A DNA stretch of 10,273 bases. Source: an uncultured Faecalibacterium sp. GTDB lineage: Bacteria > Bacillota > Clostridia > Oscillospirales > Ruminococcaceae. The stretch covers positions 1-10,273 of the forward strand of contig CAKTFD010000076.1 of assembly GCA_934553285.1 (NCBI GenBank), in the 5' to 3' direction. The first letter of the stretch is position 1; each line of letters opens with the position of its first letter. Under the pieces are notes generated by a model that ran no database searches, was not told the DNA's origin, and saw nothing but the letters and a program-made list of their open reading frames with translations. Of the stretch, positions 1-7,900 are shown in pieces. A program made the translations under genes and the position numbers.

Positions 1-71
1 ATCTTGCCGTTCTTGGTCAGCTTAAAGCGCTTCTTAGCGCCGGAGTGCGTCTTCAGTTTCATCTTAGCCAT
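1..71 (-). CDS. rpmI: 50S ribosomal protein L35, N-terminal part (cut by window edge)
   Basis: The reverse strand reads MAKMKLKTHSGAKKRF followed by KLTKNGKI before the window ends, which is the characteristic basic N-terminus of bacterial L35, a small protein of the large ribosomal subunit. Only 23 complete codons are visible, of about 65 usual in the family. The ATG is at 71-69, with an ideal AGGAGG ribosome binding site at 80-85 (8 nt spacing). It begins 18 nt after the infC stop codon, so the two are almost certainly co-transcribed in the conserved infC-rpmI-rplT operon; rplT is expected beyond the left edge but is not seen. Confidence 0.95.
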   Translation of the reverse strand, partial: MAKMKLKTHSGAKKRFKLTKNGK

Positions 72-89
72 TTTAGTTTCCTCCTAAAA

Positions 90-623
90 TTAGTCCTTAT
101 TGGGTTTCGGGATCAGCAGAATGGACATCGTGCGGCCCTCGAGCACCGGCGGCTTGTCGGTGGATGCCTGCGGCAGAGCCTCGGCAAAACGCTTGAGCAC
201 GTCTGCGCCCAGAGCACTGTGCGCCATTTCACGGCCGCGGAAGCGGATCGAAACCTTAACCTTGTGGCCAGCTGCCAGGAATTTGGCAGTCTGGTTCAGC
301 TTGGTATTGAAGTCGTTGGTGTCAATGTTGAGCGAGAGGCGGGTCTCCTTGACTTCGACCACCTTCTGGTTCTTCTTGGCTTCCTTCTCCTTCTTCTGCT
401 GTTCAAAACGGTATTTGCCGTAGTCCAGCACCTTGCACACAGGCGGCACAGCCTGCGGTGCGATCTTTACCAGATCGAGTCCGGCTTCTTCTGCAGCGCG
501 CATGGCCACCTGAATGGACACAACGCCCTTCTGCTCGCCGTCAGCACCGATCAGGCGAACTTCACGATCACGGATCTGCCCGTTGATCTCCAGTTCCTTC
601 GACTTTCCAGCGGTAGCGATAAT
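90..623 (-). CDS. infC: Translation initiation factor IF-3, ATT start codon
   Basis: IF-3 binds the 30S subunit, prevents premature 50S joining and checks initiator tRNA and start-codon pairing. The 177-residue product has the family layout: N-terminal domain (EINGQIRDREVRLI at about 12-25, then the VPPVCKVLDYGKYRFEQQKK stretch), a Lys/Glu-rich linker, and a C-terminal domain with VKVSIRFRGREMAH. The start chosen is ATT at 623-621, because a strong GGAGG (635-631) lies 7 nt upstream and the protein then aligns with known IF-3 N-termini. AUU starts are established for infC in E. coli and B. subtilis and allow IF-3 to repress its own translation. An in-frame ATG at 668 would add 15 hydrophobic residues, but it has no Shine-Dalgarno and lies in the leader directly after a terminator hairpin. 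First gene of an operon with rpmI. Confidence 0.96.
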   Translation of the reverse strand: MIATAGKSKELEINGQIRDREVRLIGADGEQKGVVSIQVAMRAAEEAGLDLVKIAPQAVPPVCKVLDYGKYRFEQQKKEKEAKKNQKVVEVKETRLSLNIDTNDFNTKLNQTAKFLAAGHKVKVSIRFRGREMAHSALGADVLKRFAEALPQASTDKPPVLEGRTMSILLIPKPNKD

Positions 624-630
624 GAATGCA

Positions 631-635
631 CCTCC
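631..635 (-). promoter_or_regulatory. Ribosome binding site that fixes the infC ATT start
   Basis: GGAGG on the minus strand, 7 nt upstream of the ATT codon at 623-621. It is the only good Shine-Dalgarno between the leader terminator and the conserved IF-3 sequence, so it decides between the ATT start and the upstream ATG at 668. Confidence 0.85.
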
Positions 636-668
636 AAACAAAATCCATAGTGTTGCAATAATTGGCAT

Positions 669-704
669 AGAAAACGCGGCCGCCCATATTCTGGACAGCC
701 GCGC
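669..704 (-). terminator. Intrinsic terminator/attenuator inside the infC leader
   Basis: On the minus strand CGCGGCTGTCC (703-693) pairs with GGGCGGCCGCG (685-675) across a 7-nt loop, an 11-bp stem with two G-U pairs, followed at once by TTTTCT. It lies about 50 nt before the infC start and downstream of the promoter at 827-855, so it can only act as a conditional stop in front of the gene, not as an end-of-operon signal. Confidence 0.75.
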
Positions 705-826
705 AAAATTTCACACAAAGCCGCAGTATCTTTTAAAAAGATCCACTGCTGTTTCGGGTATAGCCCGGGGACTTTTTCCCGCAAGGCGAGCGCGGCACAG
801 GCCGTAGCTGCTTTCTTTACCCGGTT

Positions 827-855
827 ATTTTACCACGGCTCACCTGTCCTGTCAA
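827..855 (-). promoter_or_regulatory. infC operon promoter, sigma-A type
   Basis: Minus strand: TTGACA (855-850), a 17-bp spacer, then TAAAAT (832-827). The -35 is a perfect consensus, the -10 has one mismatch to TATAAT and the spacing is optimal. Transcription should start near 820. The strength fits a ribosomal protein/IF-3 operon whose output is then trimmed by the leader attenuator. Confidence 0.88.
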
Positions 856-914
856 GCACTTTTTATGCGTTCTCCGGAAAAAATATGAATCTCCGGCCCG
901 TAGGACACTTCCAA

Positions 915-939
915 ATGGCCTCCGCTGCGCTCTGGCCAT
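915..939 (+). repeat. Left terminal copy of the inverted 25/26-nt repeat
   Basis: Begins ATGGCCTCCGCT and ends GCGCTCTGGCCAT. It differs from the reverse complement of the copy at 1180-1205 by one missing T. Its own ends, ATGGCC and GGCCAT, are also complementary, so each copy can fold on itself as well as pair with the distant copy. Confidence 0.85.
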
Positions 940-966
940 ATTCAGAGGAAAGATTATTTTGATTTC

Positions 967-1002
967 GGGTTTCAGGAAAGTCTGCGGACTTTCCTGAAAC
1001 CC
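967..1002. repeat. Perfect 16-bp hairpin, left arm of the palindromic element
   Basis: GGGTTTCAGGAAAGTC (967-982) and GACTTTCCTGAAACCC (987-1002) are exact reverse complements around a TGCG tetraloop. On the plus strand ATTTTCAC follows, so weak terminator activity in that direction is possible but the U-run is poor. It occupies the same position in the left half as the hairpin 1119-1152 does in the right half, yet most of the stem sequence differs. Confidence 0.9.
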
Positions 1003-1039
1003 ATTTTCACAGGAGGAGTCGCAAATCAAAACAGCATCT

Positions 1040-1074
1040 GCAACGCCTGTTTCCTGTGGAAACAGCTGCGTTGC
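1040..1074. repeat. Central 15-bp hairpin of the palindromic element
   Basis: GCAACGC (1040-1046) plus CTGTTTCC (1047-1054) pair with GGAAACAG (1058-1065) plus GCGTTGC (1068-1074), with a TGT loop and a two-base CT bulge. This is the apex of the large inverted repeat: the two half-elements meet here. Confidence 0.88.
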
Positions 1075-1118
1075 GGGTAAAGCTGCCTGTTTTCCGCTAC
1101 GACCTTTCCCGTGAAAAT

Positions 1119-1152
1119 GCGTTTGTCGCGCTCCGCAGAGCGCGACAAACGC
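1119..1152. repeat. Perfect 15-bp hairpin, right arm of the palindromic element
   Basis: GCGTTTGTCGCGCTC (1119-1133) and GAGCGCGACAAACGC (1138-1152) are exact reverse complements around CGCA, which reads TGCG on the minus strand, the same loop as the left hairpin. On the minus strand it is followed by ATTTTCAC. It is therefore the best, though weak, candidate for an addBA transcription terminator, since nothing better is seen after the addA stop. Confidence 0.9.
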
Positions 1153-1179
1153 GAAATATAAATAATTCTTCCTCTATCC

Positions 1180-1205
1180 ATGGCCAGAGCGCAAGCGGAG
1201 GCCAT
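1180..1205 (-). repeat. Right terminal copy of the inverted 25/26-nt repeat
   Basis: Reads ATGGCCAGAGCGC then AAGCGGAGGCCAT on the plus strand, the reverse complement of the copy at 915-939 with one extra base. It ends 12 bp short of the addA stop codon. Confidence 0.85.
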
Positions 1206-1216
1206 TTTTGATCGTT

Positions 1217-4200
1217 TTACGCCTCGATCAGCTTGCCCAGCGCAAAGGAGTAGATGCCCTTATAGGTCACCTTCCTGGACGCAAAGCGTTTGTCGATGGC
1301 AAGGGCATACAGATTCAGCTGCGGGCGGTAAGCGCGCAGGAGATCCGCTTCGGCTTTGCGGCGGTCGGTCTTGTAGTCCAGCAGCTCCAGATGATCCGGG
1401 TATACCAGCACAAGGTCTGCAATGCCCTGTACCAGCACCTGCGCCTGTGCAGCAGCGGGCAATGCCTCGTGCCCCTGTGCCGCCAGCACTGCACCGGCGG
1501 GCAGCGCCGTGATAAAAGGCAGCTCCCGCAGCACCTGTTCGGCGGCACAGATCCTTGCAAAGGCCTCGCTCTCCAGAAAACGCCGGATGCACACCGCGTC
1601 CAGCTTTTCAGCGATCTCCGGCGCGGTCAGCTGCACTGCCACCTGCCGGTCGCGCTCGGCAAGGATGGCTTCGTCCAGCCTGCCAGCAGCCTTTGCCGCT
1701 GCCAGCCGGGCAAAGTCCGCATGTTCCAGGAAAGCGTGCAGCGCGGTGCCCATCTCGGCAGCGGTCAGGCCGTCTTTGGAGAGAAAGCCCGGGCGCTCCA
1801 GCGTAGTCTGCTCGGCCTTGTGCACGATGCTGGTCACACTGACCTTGGCAGGCACCTGCGCAAGGGCCGCTGCCGGGTACTGCCAGGCAAAGCCCTGCCG
1901 CAGTGTTTCCACCAGTGCCGGGTCGGCAGCGGGCGGCCCCGCCTGCACCTCTGCCTCCGGTTCTGCCCCCTGCTGCGGGGGCAGCTCCCATACATGGATA
2001 TCCATGATGCTCTCGGTCTGCACAAACGGCAGCTCCAGGCTGCCTGCCAGCTGCCGCAGCACCCCGCCGTTGGGATGCACCAGCAGCGCCGCACGCAGCC
2101 AGTCCGCAAAGCTGTTGGCCTGCTGGTGCAGCGTTGCCCCTGCCCCCGCAGCCAGAAACGCTGCCGCTCTGGCAAAGGGCTTTATCGTTTTGCTGCTGCT
2201 CATGGGCACGGTGAGGATGAGCTTATCCTGTGCGCGGGTCAGCGCCACGTACAAAAGGCGCATCTGCTCGCTGCGCATTTCCTTTGCGTGGGCGCAGGCC
2301 AGGGCGGTGTAGGCTGCCGTTTTATAGGCACCCTCGCCATTTTCCGGCCGCAGCCGCAGCCCCGCGCCGTAGGTGCGGTGCACCAGCACCGGCTGGCGGG
2401 TGTCGGAAGCGTTGAACCGGCGCGCCGTATCCCCCACGAACACCACCGGGAACTGCAGGCCCTTGGAGCGGTGGATGGTCATGATGCTCACACAGCCGGG
2501 ATGCTGGCCGCTGGGCACGGTATCCTGTCCCGTGCTGCCGGCCTGCGCGGCGGCATCGATGGCGCGCACCAGCGCCGAGATACCGCCCGCACCGGAGGCC
2601 GCACAGAAGGAGGCGAACCGCCGGGCATCCTCCCGGCGGCGTGCACCATTTTCCAGCACGCCAAGCGCCGCCAGATAACCGGTGGAGGCAAAGATCTCTT
2701 CCAAAAGCTGCTCTGCCGGTGCGCTGCGCGCCATCTGCCGCAATGCAGTGAGGCGGGCATAGAAGGTCCTGACCTTTTCGGTAAACGGATCCTCCGCCGG
2801 GCCGTCCAGTGCCAGCAGCAGGGCACCGTACAGGCTCATGCGGGCAGCTTTTTCCTCCGGGTCCTTCTGCAGTTGACGGCTGCGAGCGCGCAGCCGCACA
2901 AGGTCATCCTCGGTAAAGCCGAACATCGGCCCCAGCATGGCGGCAGCCAGATAAATATCCTGCGCCGGGTCATCAATGACCTTGAGCAGGGCGATCAGGG
3001 GGCGGATGTGGGGTGCCAGCATCAGGTTCTCCCGGGCATCGGCATAGACCGGGATGCCCCGGGCGGCCAGCGCCTCTACATAGACCGGGAAATCCCCCCG
3101 CGCCGCCAGCAGAACGCAGCAATCCTCGTACCGCACCGGGCGGGTGGCGGCACCCTCCCGCACCGGCTGGCCCTCCGCCACCAGCGCTGCAATGCGTCCG
3201 GCGATCCACGCTGCATCCGTCTCGGCAGCGTCATCCGGCAGGAACTGCACCTCCACGCTGCCCTGGTATTCCCCGGGTGCGCCGCACACCAGCCGCTGCC
3301 CATCGCCGTAGGCCGTATCGCCCAGCTGCGGGGTCATGAGCTGCTCAAAGATATAATTGATGCCTGCCACCACCTGCGGCGCAGAGCGGAAATTTGCATC
3401 CAGCGCCAGCAGGGCGTCGGTGCCCGGGGTGCCCTCCGGCGGGCGGGGACGGGCCTTGCCCTGCGGCAGCAGCGGCCAGGTATCCAGCTTTTGCCGGAAG
3501 ATGCCGGGGTCGGCCTGCCTGAAACGGTAGATGCTCTGTTTCAGGTCGCCCACCAGGAACAGGTCGTCCCCTGCCGGGGTGGCAAGGCAGCGGTACAACG
3601 CATCCTGCAAAGCGTTCGTATCCTGATATTCGTCCACCATCACGGCAGCATATTCCTGCCGGATGTCCCTGCAAAGCGGGGTCGGCGTGCCCTCCGGGGT
3701 GCGCAGCAGCCGCAGCGCAAAGTGCTCGAAATCGCTGAACTCCAGCAGCTTGCGCTCCTTTTTTCTGGCCGAGAACCGGGCATCAAAATCCCGCACGGCG
3801 GCAAACAGCGCACGCAGCCGGGGCAGCGCGGCCTGCCGGTCGGCCTCGGCTTCCGCCGCACTGCAGCAGACCAGCTCGGTCATCTGTGCAAACAGCGCGG
3901 CGGCCTCCTCTGCGCGGGTCCGGATCTCGGTTTTGTGGTCGCCGCCCAAGCGCTTTTTCATGCCTTTTAGCCCCGGGGCCTCCTCCATGCCCAGCACATA
4001 GGGGGTAAGCAGATCGTACAAAGGGTCCCACTGCCCGGCAGCGGCCAGCTGCTCTGCCCGCGCAAACAGCGCCGCAGCCTTTTCCAGCCGGGTGCCGGCT
4101 TCCTCGTATTTTTCCGCCACAGCCATCTGTGCCTTCGCCCGGGCGGCGGGGGTCTTTTTTTCCTCGGCGGCATCCCTCTCCTGCGCAAAGTCCGCCCGGC

Positions 4201-4903
4201 AGTCGGCCAGCGCCGCTGCCACCAGCTCCTGCGCCGCGCTGGCGCAGTGGGCAGCCTCGTCCAGCAGCAGGTGATGCCAGCAGGTGGCGGCAAAGCCGTT
4301 CTCCTGCTGGTACGATGCCAGAAATTCGTCCAGCCTGCGGTCATAATCCGGCAGTGCCCGCAGAAAATCGTAGATCTGCAGGATGGCATCCCCTGCAGGC
4401 TTATCCGTGCGTCCCTTGCCGTACAGATCCGCAAAGGCGCAGAAATCCGGATCCCGGTAGGCATTTTCCAGCGTTTCGGCCAATGCCGCTGCCCGCAGCA
4501 GCGCCACGCTGCCGGGGTCCGCAGGGACAAAATCCGGCGGGATATCCAGCGCCTGGAAATGCTTGTGCAGCAGGTCCAGGCAGAAAGCATCGATGGTGCA
4601 GATGGGTGCGCGCTGCAGCAGCATCCGCTGGCGGCGCAGCATGGCGTTGCCCGGTTCCTGCTGGCTGCGGTGCAGCAGAGCCTGCCCGATGCGGGCACGC
4701 AGCTCTGCCGCCGCCGCATTGGTAAAGGTGACGATGAGCAGCCGGTCGGCACTGACTGGCTGCTCCGGGTCGGTGATCAGCTGCACAGCGCGCTCGGTCA
4801 ACACGGCTGTTTTGCCGCTGCCTGCCGCCGCGCTGACCAGCAGCGCGCCGCCCCGGTCGGCGATGGCGGCCTGCTGCGCCGGGGTCCACTTGGGTCCGCT
4901 CAC
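1217..4903 (-). CDS. addA: AddA: ATP-dependent helicase/nuclease subunit A
   Basis: Helicase and nuclease subunit of AddAB, the Firmicute counterpart of RecBCD, which resects double-strand breaks for RecA. The 1228-residue product is of normal AddA length (B. subtilis about 1230). Superfamily 1 helicase motifs appear in order: Q-motif WTPAQQAAI (6-14), Walker A AAGSGKT with Lys31, TFTNAAAAELRAR (59-71), Walker B VDEYQDTN (423-430), VGDLKQSIYRFRQ (451-463), LDANFRS (501-507), MTIHRSKGLQFPVV (808-821) and LLYVALTRAQD (883-893). A C-terminal RecB-type nuclease follows: His1056, GIADLV with Asp1163, LLDYKTD with Asp1176 and Lys1178, and QLNLYA with Gln1195 and Tyr1199. All expected catalytic residues are present. 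The start is GTG (4903-4901), with AAGGAGG 7 nt upstream, and overlaps the addB TGA by four bases (GTGA), indicating translational coupling. The stop lies 10 bp from the palindromic element. Confidence 0.97.
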   Translation of the reverse strand: MSGPKWTPAQQAAIADRGGALLVSAAAGSGKTAVLTERAVQLITDPEQPVSADRLLIVTFTNAAAAELRARIGQALLHRSQQEPGNAMLRRQRMLLQRAPICTIDAFCLDLLHKHFQALDIPPDFVPADPGSVALLRAAALAETLENAYRDPDFCAFADLYGKGRTDKPAGDAILQIYDFLRALPDYDRRLDEFLASYQQENGFAATCWHHLLLDEAAHCASAAQELVAAALADCRADFAQERDAAEEKKTPAARAKAQMAVAEKYEEAGTRLEKAAALFARAEQLAAAGQWDPLYDLLTPYVLGMEEAPGLKGMKKRLGGDHKTEIRTRAEEAAALFAQMTELVCCSAAEAEADRQAALPRLRALFAAVRDFDARFSARKKERKLLEFSDFEHFALRLLRTPEGTPTPLCRDIRQEYAAVMVDEYQDTNALQDALYRCLATPAGDDLFLVGDLKQSIYRFRQADPGIFRQKLDTWPLLPQGKARPRPPEGTPGTDALLALDANFRSAPQVVAGINYIFEQLMTPQLGDTAYGDGQRLVCGAPGEYQGSVEVQFLPDDAAETDAAWIAGRIAALVAEGQPVREGAATRPVRYEDCCVLLAARGDFPVYVEALAARGIPVYADARENLMLAPHIRPLIALLKVIDDPAQDIYLAAAMLGPMFGFTEDDLVRLRARSRQLQKDPEEKAARMSLYGALLLALDGPAEDPFTEKVRTFYARLTALRQMARSAPAEQLLEEIFASTGYLAALGVLENGARRREDARRFASFCAASGAGGISALVRAIDAAAQAGSTGQDTVPSGQHPGCVSIMTIHRSKGLQFPVVFVGDTARRFNASDTRQPVLVHRTYGAGLRLRPENGEGAYKTAAYTALACAHAKEMRSEQMRLLYVALTRAQDKLILTVPMSSSKTIKPFARAAAFLAAGAGATLHQQANSFADWLRAALLVHPNGGVLRQLAGSLELPFVQTESIMDIHVWELPPQQGAEPEAEVQAGPPAADPALVETLRQGFAWQYPAAALAQVPAKVSVTSIVHKAEQTTLERPGFLSKDGLTAAEMGTALHAFLEHADFARLAAAKAAGRLDEAILAERDRQVAVQLTAPEIAEKLDAVCIRRFLESEAFARICAAEQVLRELPFITALPAGAVLAAQGHEALPAAAQAQVLVQGIADLVLVYPDHLELLDYKTDRRKAEADLLRAYRPQLNLYALAIDKRFASRKVTYKGIYSFALGKLIEA

Positions 4904-7900
4904 GGCTGTTCCTCCTTTTCGTCCGGTTCTTCTTCGGGTTCAAACGGTTTGGGCGGGGCCTCCAGCGCCCGCTCGTGCAGGCCGGCCTCATGACAGCAGA
5001 CAAAGCTGTAATCGCACCAGGTGCAGGGGCTTTTGCTGCTGCTCACCACCAGCGGCTCGGCATCGATCTGCCCGCCGTAGAGCTGCTCGCCCATCCGGGT
5101 GACCAGGTCATCCAGATGCAGCCGGATGCGGTCCAGCTTGGCGCTGTCCGCCCGTTTTTCCTTCTGGTATGGGCTGGGCACGCCGTTGCGGTAGGCAAAA
5201 GGCAGGTATCTGCCCGTTTCGTCCGCATCCATCGCGTCAAAGATCTTCTGCTCGTCCCGCACAAGGCCGTCCAGCTGGTACTCCACCGCACGGGCAGCCT
5301 GCCCGCGCGGCAGGGTCTGGGGTGCAGGGTCGGCCAGCAGATACAAAACGCCTGCCGGCTGCGCGCCGGTAAAACGCCCGCTGGCATCCCGCGTCAGGCT
5401 GAACAGGTACAGCAGCATCTGGCAGTCCAGCCCACAGTAGACCTCCTTCAAGTCCAGCTTTTTGCTGCCGGTCTTGTAGTCCACCACCCGCACCCAGCGG
5501 GTGCCGTCCGCCTCGATCCATTCGTCTGCACGGTCCACCGTGCCCACCAGCTGCACGGTGCGCCCGTCCGACAGATGATACAGCTGCCCGGGCACGGCAT
5601 CCGCGCCCCGGCCGATCTTCAGCTCACAGGCCACGGGCTTGAAGCAGGACTGCGCCTGCTCATCCCGCAGATAACACAAAAGGCTTGCCATGCTCTTTTT
5701 CAGCCGGGAGAGCAGGTAGGCAAAGCGTGCGGTATCCTCCGGCAGATAGCGCCGCGCATACGCGTCCACCAGCGCGGCGGCAAGGTCTGCCATGGCTGCA
5801 TCGTCCAGTTCCAGAAAAGGCTGCAGCCCGGCGCAGGGGTTATCCGCCCCGGGGTGGGGATCCAGCGCCATCTGCAGCACCCAGTGCATCAGGGTGCCGC
5901 TCTGGTCCGCCGAAAGCTCTGCCCGGCGGCGGGGCCGCAGCCCCAGCACATACTGCAGGAAGTACCCATACCGGCAGGTATAGTATTTTTCCAGCTGGCT
6001 GGGCGAGATGCGCAGCCGCCTGCCCAGCAAAGTTTCCAGCGCGGACAGATCCTGCACCTGCCGGGGCGGGTCCTGCTCCATGCGCTGCAGCAATGCCAGC
6101 CCCCGGGGCGCGTGTACGCCCGCGCCCGGGGCACGCAGTGCCTCGGTCAGGCTGGCGCGCTGGCTGTCGGTCAGGGGCCAGCCGCCGCCCAGCACATCCA
6201 GCCCGTCCGCCGGGGTGGCGGCAAGGTCGGTCAGTTCCAGCTGAGGTGCAGCGGGCTGCAGCGCTTCCACGATGGGTTCCAGCGCAGCGCACAGGGTCTG
6301 CCCCTGCCCTTTGGGCCAGCTCATCCACAATCCCTTTGCCGGAGCGGTAAGGGCCTTATAAAAACACACCTGCTCGCGCACCACACGGTTTTCAAAACAA
6401 TCCGGCAGGTCGATCTGCCGGGCCATCAGCAGGTCGCGGTCCGCATGGGTCAGCAGGCCGCTCTCCGCCGGGGTGCTGGGGAACTCGCCTTCCGCAAGCC
6501 CCAGCACGAACACATAGTCCGGCGCATCCAGGCGCATCTTGCCCGCGCTGGCCAGCACCACCGCATCCAGGGTCTGCGGGATATGCCCCAGGTCCGAGGC
6601 GCGCAGCAGCAGCCCGAACAGGTCCTCGTATTCCGGCACCGTGATGCCCTGGCTGCCCAGCAGCCGCGCCATCTCGTCCAGCAGCTGCATCACCACGTTC
6701 CACTCGCGGGCGGCTTCCTCCGCCGCCGGGATGCCCCGGGACGCCCGGATATCCTCCACCTGCGCGGCCTGCTGTGCATCCGCACCCAGCTCTTTCAGGC
6801 AGAAATACACCGCCCGGCTGATCTGCTCTGCATTGGCACCGCGCACCCTGCCGCGCAGGGTCTCCACTGCGGTCACCAGCTTTTTGCGGGCATTTTCTGC
6901 CCGGGTCAGGTTCAGCCTGTCCTCATCGGTCAGTTCCGCATCGCCAAAGCCCCGGGGGCTTTTGGTAAATTCCGTCCGCCATGCCGCCGCATTGGGAGAC
7001 CAGGTGTAGGCGTAGTTTTCCAGCGCGCACACCTCCGGCTCGGTCAGCGCACACAGCCCGGTCTTGGCCAGTACGGTCAGCTGCTCGGTCATATCCGCAC
7101 CCCGCAGCAATGCCAGCAGTGCCCGCACCGCCGTGGCCGGGGCGCTGAACTCCGGGGTGGTGGGTTCGTCACAGTACAGGGGGATATCCGCCATGCGGAA
7201 CTCGTACCGCACCGCTGCGCGGTACAGGCCGATATCACGGCAGACCACTGCGATCTTTCCGCAGCGCACCCCCTGCCGCATCAGGCGGCGGATGGCTGCC
7301 GCCGCGCAGCGGGCTTCTTCTTCCCGGCTGGCAGCGGCAAACAGCCGCAGCTCCGGGGCACTCTCCGGCGGGGTGCAGCTGCCGTTCTCCAGCAGCTCGG
7401 TCAGGGCGGCAAGCCCCGGGGCGTTTTTGTGGCGCAGATCCCGCCGCAGCAGCTCCGGTGCGGCCACCTGTGCACCATTTTTGCGCGCCAGCTGGCGCAG
7501 CTGCGCCGCCACCTGCTTTGCACCGGCAAACAGGCCCAGATCCCCCGGCACCATAGGGGTGCCATCGTCACACAGGGCCACCGTAACGGCGGGCAGTGCG
7601 GCCAGCATAGCCCCCATCAGCCGCTTTTTGGGTGCGTTAAAGGTATCGAACTCATCGATGAACACCTCCCGCTCCTGCAAAAAGTCCGGCAGCTGCCCCC
7701 GTGCCAGCGCGGCTTCCAGCCGGGAAGCCGCCAGCTCCAGCCGGTCGGCCGGGTCCATCCCGGTGCCTGCCAGCAAAGTTTCGTAGCCCTGAAAGATCAG
7801 CGCCAGTTCGCCCAGTTTTCCGCTCTCGGTACCGCAGTCCCGTGCCAGCTCCTGCAGCTGCCGGCCGGACAGCCCGGCACTTTTCAGCTCGTCGATGGTC

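Larger units (their letters stand above)
624..820 (-). promoter_or_regulatory. Structured infC leader, candidate L20-type autoregulatory attenuator
   Basis: About 197 nt of untranslated leader lie between the predicted transcription start (near 820) and the infC start. Reading the minus strand it holds a CGGC/GCCG hairpin, GGGA/TCCC and CGGG/CCCG hairpins, a longer hairpin built from GCAGT/ACTGC and ATCTTT/AAAGAT (roughly 728-751), and then an intrinsic terminator (669-704). The segment GCCGCGC (796-790) is a perfect 7-nt complement of the 5' arm of that terminator (GCGCGGC, 704-698), so an antiterminator pairing is possible. In Firmicutes the infC-rpmI-rplT operon is known to be controlled by ribosomal protein L20 binding such a leader and promoting premature termination. 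The sequence shows the architecture; assignment to the L20 leader family is inference from position and layout. Confidence 0.7.
913..1207. repeat. 295-bp near-palindromic structured element (MITE- or repeat-like, non-coding)
   Basis: Fills almost the whole gap between the addA stop (1217) and the infC promoter. The left half (913-1054) aligns with the reverse complement of the right half (1058-1207) nearly end to end. Shared blocks run in the same order: AAATGGCCTCCGCT, GCGCTCTGGCCAT, AGAGGAA, ATTATTT, ATTTC, a hairpin, CATTTTCAC, GTCG, AAAACAG, GCAACGC, CTGTTTCC. The ends are AAATGGCC (913-920) and GGCCATTT (1200-1207). No credible ORF and no flanking target duplication are visible. It could be a miniature inverted-repeat element, a head-to-head pair of a repeat of about 145 bp, or a large cruciform/structured RNA locus. 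It does not resemble any named element I can identify. Confidence 0.8.

Noticed and set aside
624..668. N-terminal extension of IF-3 from the ATG at 668
   Set aside because: No Shine-Dalgarno, hydrophobic sequence not found in IF-3, and it starts directly behind the leader terminator; the ATT start is better supported.
871..896. Short CCGGA/TCCGG inverted repeat and TCTCCGG direct repeat upstream of the infC promoter
   Set aside because: Five-base stem with a 13-nt loop and no T-run; too weak to call a terminator or operator.
817..1029. 70-codon minus-strand open frame across the infC promoter and left part of the palindromic element
   Set aside because: Covers the promoter and the hairpin arms, has no convincing ribosome binding site and no recognisable protein features.
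913..1207. Reading the three hairpins as a CRISPR array
   Set aside because: The repeats are inverted, not direct, the hairpins differ in sequence, and there are no regularly spaced identical repeats or cas genes.
1208..3970. 920-codon plus-strand open frame opposite addA
   Set aside because: Antisense to the helicase domains of AddA; no recognisable domain and composition typical of a GC-rich codon shadow.
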